Below, piece by piece: positions 21,851-23,856 of a stretch of 23,856 nucleotides of DNA; the stretch's first letter is position 1, and every line of letters starts with the position of its first letter. The position numbers and the translations under genes were made by a program. The notes under the pieces were generated by a model. The model ran no database searches, was not told where the DNA came from, and saw nothing but the letters and a program-made list of their open reading frames with translations. This DNA is from a virus: the IMG/VR virus record IMGVR_UViG_3300033981_002078, positions 1 to 23,856 of that record; one strand, 5' to 3'.

Positions 21851-22391
21851 AACTCCAATTGAGAGTCTTCCATCCAACCCATTTGTATTTGAAATTTTGA
21901 ATCTTGTTTCAAAACAAAAAAGCAATGTAAAAAAAGTTGAAATCCTTAAAAAATATGAAGATCCTTCATTAAAAACTATTTTAATTTGGAATTTTGATGA
22001 TACAGTAATATCATTATTACCAGAAGGAGAAGTTCCTTATGCAAGCACTGGAGAACAAACTTCTTATAGTGGGACTTTAACTTCTAAAATTGACGATGCA
22101 GTATTGAAGATGGAAGAATTAAATTCCAATTCTTTAGGTTCGATGGATCAAGGAAAATCCTCAATTAGAAAAGAATACCATATGTTTTATAATTTTGTAA
22201 AAGGTGGAAATGATGGATTAAGTTCTCTTCGAAGAGAAACAATGTTCATTAACATTCTTCAAGGACTTCATCCACTTGAAGCAGAAATTGTTTGTTTAGT
22301 CAAAGATAAAAAGCTTGCGAATAAATATAAAGTAAGTCTGGATAATGTAAAAGAAGCCTATCCTGATATTCAATGGGGTGGGCGTTCGTGA
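21816..22391 (+). CDS. Conserved phage protein, 191 aa, possible DUF6433-type
   Basis: The start at 21816 (MTTTKTTKTKT) lies within the previous gene's acidic tail, in another frame. A TTG at 21804 is an alternative and no later ATG precedes the conserved part. The body begins LPSNPFVFEILNLVSKQKSNVKKVEILKKYEDPSLKTIL, seen as LPSNPFVFEILNLVSKQ then SNVKKVEILKKYED, and goes on to LIWNFDDTVISLLPEGEVPY. It ends FINILQGLHPLEAEIVCLVKDKKLANKYKVS, where the last helix pair looks like it binds a partner. I believe it belongs to a family conserved in T4-like phages (DUF6433), from memory only. The role is unknown. Confidence 0.75.
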   Translation: MTTTKTTKTKTETPIESLPSNPFVFEILNLVSKQKSNVKKVEILKKYEDPSLKTILIWNFDDTVISLLPEGEVPYASTGEQTSYSGTLTSKIDDAVLKMEELNSNSLGSMDQGKSSIRKEYHMFYNFVKGGNDGLSSLRRETMFINILQGLHPLEAEIVCLVKDKKLANKYKVSLDNVKEAYPDIQWGGRS

Positions 22392-22417
22392 CAGTTGCAG
22401 TAAGTGGAGAAAAAAGT

Positions 22418-22723
22418 ATGGCAGAATCTGGAAATGAAGAAAAAAATATTTTGCCATCAAGATATGGTTGCGAAATTCTTTTAGAAAAAACAACTCTTGA
22501 TAAAGCAAAAGATTCTTCTTTTCCAAGTGATGCTTACTTAGTTTGGTACATTGTTGAAGGAAAACAATATCTTGATTTAACAAGAGGCACCAAGATTCGT
22601 ATTTTTGATATGTATTATGATACTTATGGTGTGGGATCACTCAAAAAAATTGATTTTGGATATGGAAGAGTGAATCCCAAACTTTGGGGATATAGGCAAC
22701 CAGAAAAAAAGAAAAGAAGATGA
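22418..22723 (+). CDS. Hypothetical phage protein, about 101 aa
   Basis: The ATG at 22418 has GGAG eight bases upstream. Earlier in-frame starts at 22373 (ATG) and 22388 (GTG, overlapping the previous stop) would add 15 or 10 residues. The product has SRYGCEILLEKTTLDKAK, an aromatic-rich stretch DAYLVWYIVEGKQYLDLTRG, then IFDMYYDTYGVGSLKKIDFGYG and a basic tail (KKKRR). It looks like a compact beta-rich domain with a positively charged end. I do not recognise a function. Its stop overlaps the next ATG (ATGA). Confidence 0.75.
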   Translation: MAESGNEEKNILPSRYGCEILLEKTTLDKAKDSSFPSDAYLVWYIVEGKQYLDLTRGTKIRIFDMYYDTYGVGSLKKIDFGYGRVNPKLWGYRQPEKKKRR

Positions 22724-22905
22724 GTGAAGGATTTAGTAAAGAAAATATTGAGGTATCAATCAATAAAGACGAGATAAATAAGATATTAAAAAAATACAAG
22801 AAAATTAAAAAGTATCAAAGGTCTCCTCTTTTTGAAGTTAAAACTATGGATGGAACCGAAACTTATGTGAGTAAATTAATTCAGGAAGCACAGGAGAACT
22901 TATGA
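22720..22905 (+). CDS. Small hypothetical protein, 61 aa
   Basis: It overlaps the preceding gene by ATGA. The product is highly charged: acidic at the start (SEGFSKENIEVSINKDE), then lysine-rich (INKILKKYKKIKKYQR), then a short mixed end (FEVKTMDGTETYVSKLIQEAQ). It is probably helical at both ends. The function is unknown. It sits just before speD, separated by three bases. Confidence 0.6.
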   Translation: MSEGFSKENIEVSINKDEINKILKKYKKIKKYQRSPLFEVKTMDGTETYVSKLIQEAQENL

Positions 22906-22908
22906 TAA

Positions 22909-23235
22909 ATGGGCAAGCACTATTTACTTAACTTGTACGGTTGTTCGTTTGTTCTTTTGAATGATGAACGATGTCTTGTTGACTTATTAGAAAATGCAGC
23001 TGCTGCATCAGGTGCAACTGTGGTTCAAACGATTTGGAAAAAGTTTGAACCACAGGGAGTCACTGTAATGTGTTTATTATCTGAAAGTCATATAAGCATT
23101 CATACTTGGCCTGAAGAAGGGAAAGCAGCAGTAGATGTTTATACTTGCGGAGACTGTAATCCAAAGATTGGATGCGATATCATTATCCAACAACTTTATG
23201 CATCAAACCATACACTAAGTTATATTGAAAGATAG
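22909..23235 (+). CDS. speD: S-adenosylmethionine decarboxylase proenzyme
   Basis: The 108-residue proenzyme has the self-cleavage site in LLSESHISIHTWPE (Glu 59-Ser 60, with the catalytic His near 65) and the catalytic cysteine in DVYTCGDCNP (about 80). Cleavage before the serine creates the pyruvoyl cofactor. The enzyme makes decarboxylated SAM for spermidine synthesis and is a common auxiliary gene in T4-like cyanophages. Polyamines may help package DNA or sustain the photosystem. The gene is short, as are the prokaryotic class 1B forms. It is followed by an inverted repeat and a promoter. Confidence 0.95.
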   Translation: MGKHYLLNLYGCSFVLLNDERCLVDLLENAAAASGATVVQTIWKKFEPQGVTVMCLLSESHISIHTWPEEGKAAVDVYTCGDCNPKIGCDIIIQQLYASNHTLSYIER

Positions 23236-23276
23236 TCAAATTTTTATTTGACAAATCAGAATATAAGTAGTATATT
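23235..23276 (+). promoter_or_regulatory. Sigma70 promoter with -35 inside an inverted repeat
   Basis: TTGACA (23248-23253) and TATATT (23271-23276) are 17 bases apart. The -35 lies in the right arm of an inverted repeat, GTCAAAT (23235-23241) with ATTTGAC (23246-23252) around TTTT, directly after speD. It should serve the genes from 23300. Confidence 0.82.
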
Positions 23277-23299
23277 AAAAATAAAAGTACTTTTTGATT

Positions 23300-23503
23300 A
23301 TGACAGATTATAAACCATACTCCCCCGAGTGGCATCGGAAAAGATATCTTAAAGAATCTTTAGATAAGTATCTGGATGATTATATTGATAATGATGTAAT
23401 TTTTGAAGACATTTGTAGTATCTTACACGAACGATCCGAAAAAGCCTATCAAGAATTTTCCAAACTTAATGATTTGGAAAGACAATTTAGACGTAATTAC
23501 TAA
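23300..23503 (+). CDS. Hypothetical phage protein, 67 aa
   Basis: The start at 23300 (MTDYKPYSPEWHRKRYLKE) is preferred over a TTG six bases upstream. The product is almost entirely helical and charged: PEWHRKRYLKESLDKYLDDYIDNDVIFEDI, visible as PEWHRKRYLKESLDKYLDDY then IDNDVIFEDICSILHERS, and a last helix EFSKLNDLERQFRRN. It may form a coiled coil or bind a partner such as polymerase, but I see no proof. It lies right behind an early promoter, and a late promoter motif overlaps its stop. Confidence 0.7.
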   Translation: MTDYKPYSPEWHRKRYLKESLDKYLDDYIDNDVIFEDICSILHERSEKAYQEFSKLNDLERQFRRNY

Positions 23504-23506
23504 ATA
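23500..23506 (+). promoter_or_regulatory. Late promoter motif before the last gene
   Basis: CTAAATA overlaps the stop of the preceding gene and lies 20 bases before the next ATG, the right distance for a T4-like late promoter. There is no -35 element. Confidence 0.5.
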
Positions 23507-23526
23507 CACCTATACGAAAATTACTT

Positions 23527-23853
23527 ATGCTCTCTACACAATATAGACTTCGACTAGAAGAAATTTGTAAGAAAATCGTTCTTCATCAAGAAGTAAGTCT
23601 TGAAGATATGATTTGGGCAGAAAAACTTGCTAAAGCAAATCGTTCTGCGGGAACAATACTTCGTCAGGCAAGACGAAAAGCAGAAAATCCTGATATGCAA
23701 GAGGGTGATTTGGATGACTTTCTAAATCAACTTGATATTGGTGGTATTGGTAATGATAGCAAAGGAATTCGTCGTTTTGAAAGTGTTGATGACATCGTAG
23801 ATTTCTTCTCAGAGGGAAGAGATAAACCAGAAGACTGGCGACAAAGAGACTGA
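23527..23853 (+). CDS. Conserved phage protein, 108 aa
   Basis: The product starts MLSTQYRLRLEEICKKIVLHQEVSLEDMIWAEKLAKANRS, seen as MLSTQYRLRLEEICKKIVLH then EVSLEDMIWAEKLAKANRS, a helical basic domain. A basic linker follows (ILRQARRKAENPDM), then an acidic C-terminal part with hydrophobic patches (DLDDFLNQLDIGG, SVDDIVDFFSEG). It resembles a conserved protein of T4-like cyanophages that I remember without a known function. The DDIVDFF patch near the end is reminiscent of short clamp-binding peptides, which is only a suggestion. The stop (TGA) overlaps an ATG at 23853 that may begin the next gene outside the window. Confidence 0.75.
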   Translation: MLSTQYRLRLEEICKKIVLHQEVSLEDMIWAEKLAKANRSAGTILRQARRKAENPDMQEGDLDDFLNQLDIGGIGNDSKGIRRFESVDDIVDFFSEGRDKPEDWRQRD

Positions 23854-23856
23854 TGA

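Noticed and set aside
1-23856. CRISPR arrays, insertion sequences, integrase or attachment sites
   Set aside because: No regularly spaced repeats, transposase motifs or flanking repeats were seen by eye.

Overview
The window reads as part of a T4-like cyanophage (cyanomyovirus) genome infecting marine Synechococcus or Prochlorococcus. The evidence is the combination of psbA (photosystem II D1), two high-light-inducible (hli) genes, speD, a glutaredoxin, a family-25 glycosyltransferase, densely packed small genes with ATGA/TAATG overlaps, sigma70-type early promoters and T4-like late promoter motifs (CTAAATA / ATAAATA). No tRNA, CRISPR array, integrase or insertion sequence was recognised.

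Layout. (1) 1-701: three small genes of unknown function, then a 128-base structured non-coding stretch and a terminator that overlaps the next promoter. (2) 889-12750: a 12-gene surface-glycan island. It opens with a GDP-mannose 3,5-epimerase and closes with a GT25 glycosyltransferase, both with ordinary phage-like composition. The ten genes between are visibly more AT-rich: a fucosyltransferase-like GT-B enzyme, a HAD phosphatase, an adenylation/PLP-enzyme fusion, a UDP-glucose dehydrogenase-like enzyme, a GT10, three GT11 paralogues and two GT-A paralogues. (3) 12747-14375: an outer-membrane porin of cyanobacterial type (signal peptide, SLH domain, coiled coil, OprB-like barrel) with its own promoter and terminator. 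(4) 14397-15095: an hli operon with two Hlips and two small proteins. (5) 15096-16861: a C39-like peptidase and a GH24 lysozyme joined by what looks like a complete -1 programmed frameshift signal, facing a minus-strand trio of small genes, two of them membrane proteins. (6) 16980-18874: a subtilisin-like protease with a C-terminal RTX region. (7) 18896-20217: psbA with promoter, long leader and terminator. (8) 20218-23853: a run of small phage genes including glutaredoxin and speD.

How it fits together. The island can be read as a sugar-nucleotide supply joined to its users. The epimerase would turn host GDP-mannose into GDP-L-galactose, a close analogue of GDP-L-fucose, and five encoded transferases belong to or resemble fucosyltransferase families. 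A second group (dehydrogenase, HAD phosphatase, PLP enzyme, adenylation domain) resembles the logic of amidated uronic acid synthesis in bacterial capsules. Whether the glycan decorates virions or the host envelope cannot be decided from sequence; the adjacent porin makes envelope remodelling attractive. psbA, the hli genes and speD are standard auxiliary metabolic genes that sustain the host during infection.

Transcription signals are strikingly regular: five promoters have an exact TTGACA -35 box and a 17-base spacer before the -10 box, and at several the -10 runs straight into a late-promoter motif. The strongest new observation is the predicted frameshift at 15816-15881, which would create a 396-residue peptidase-lysozyme fusion.
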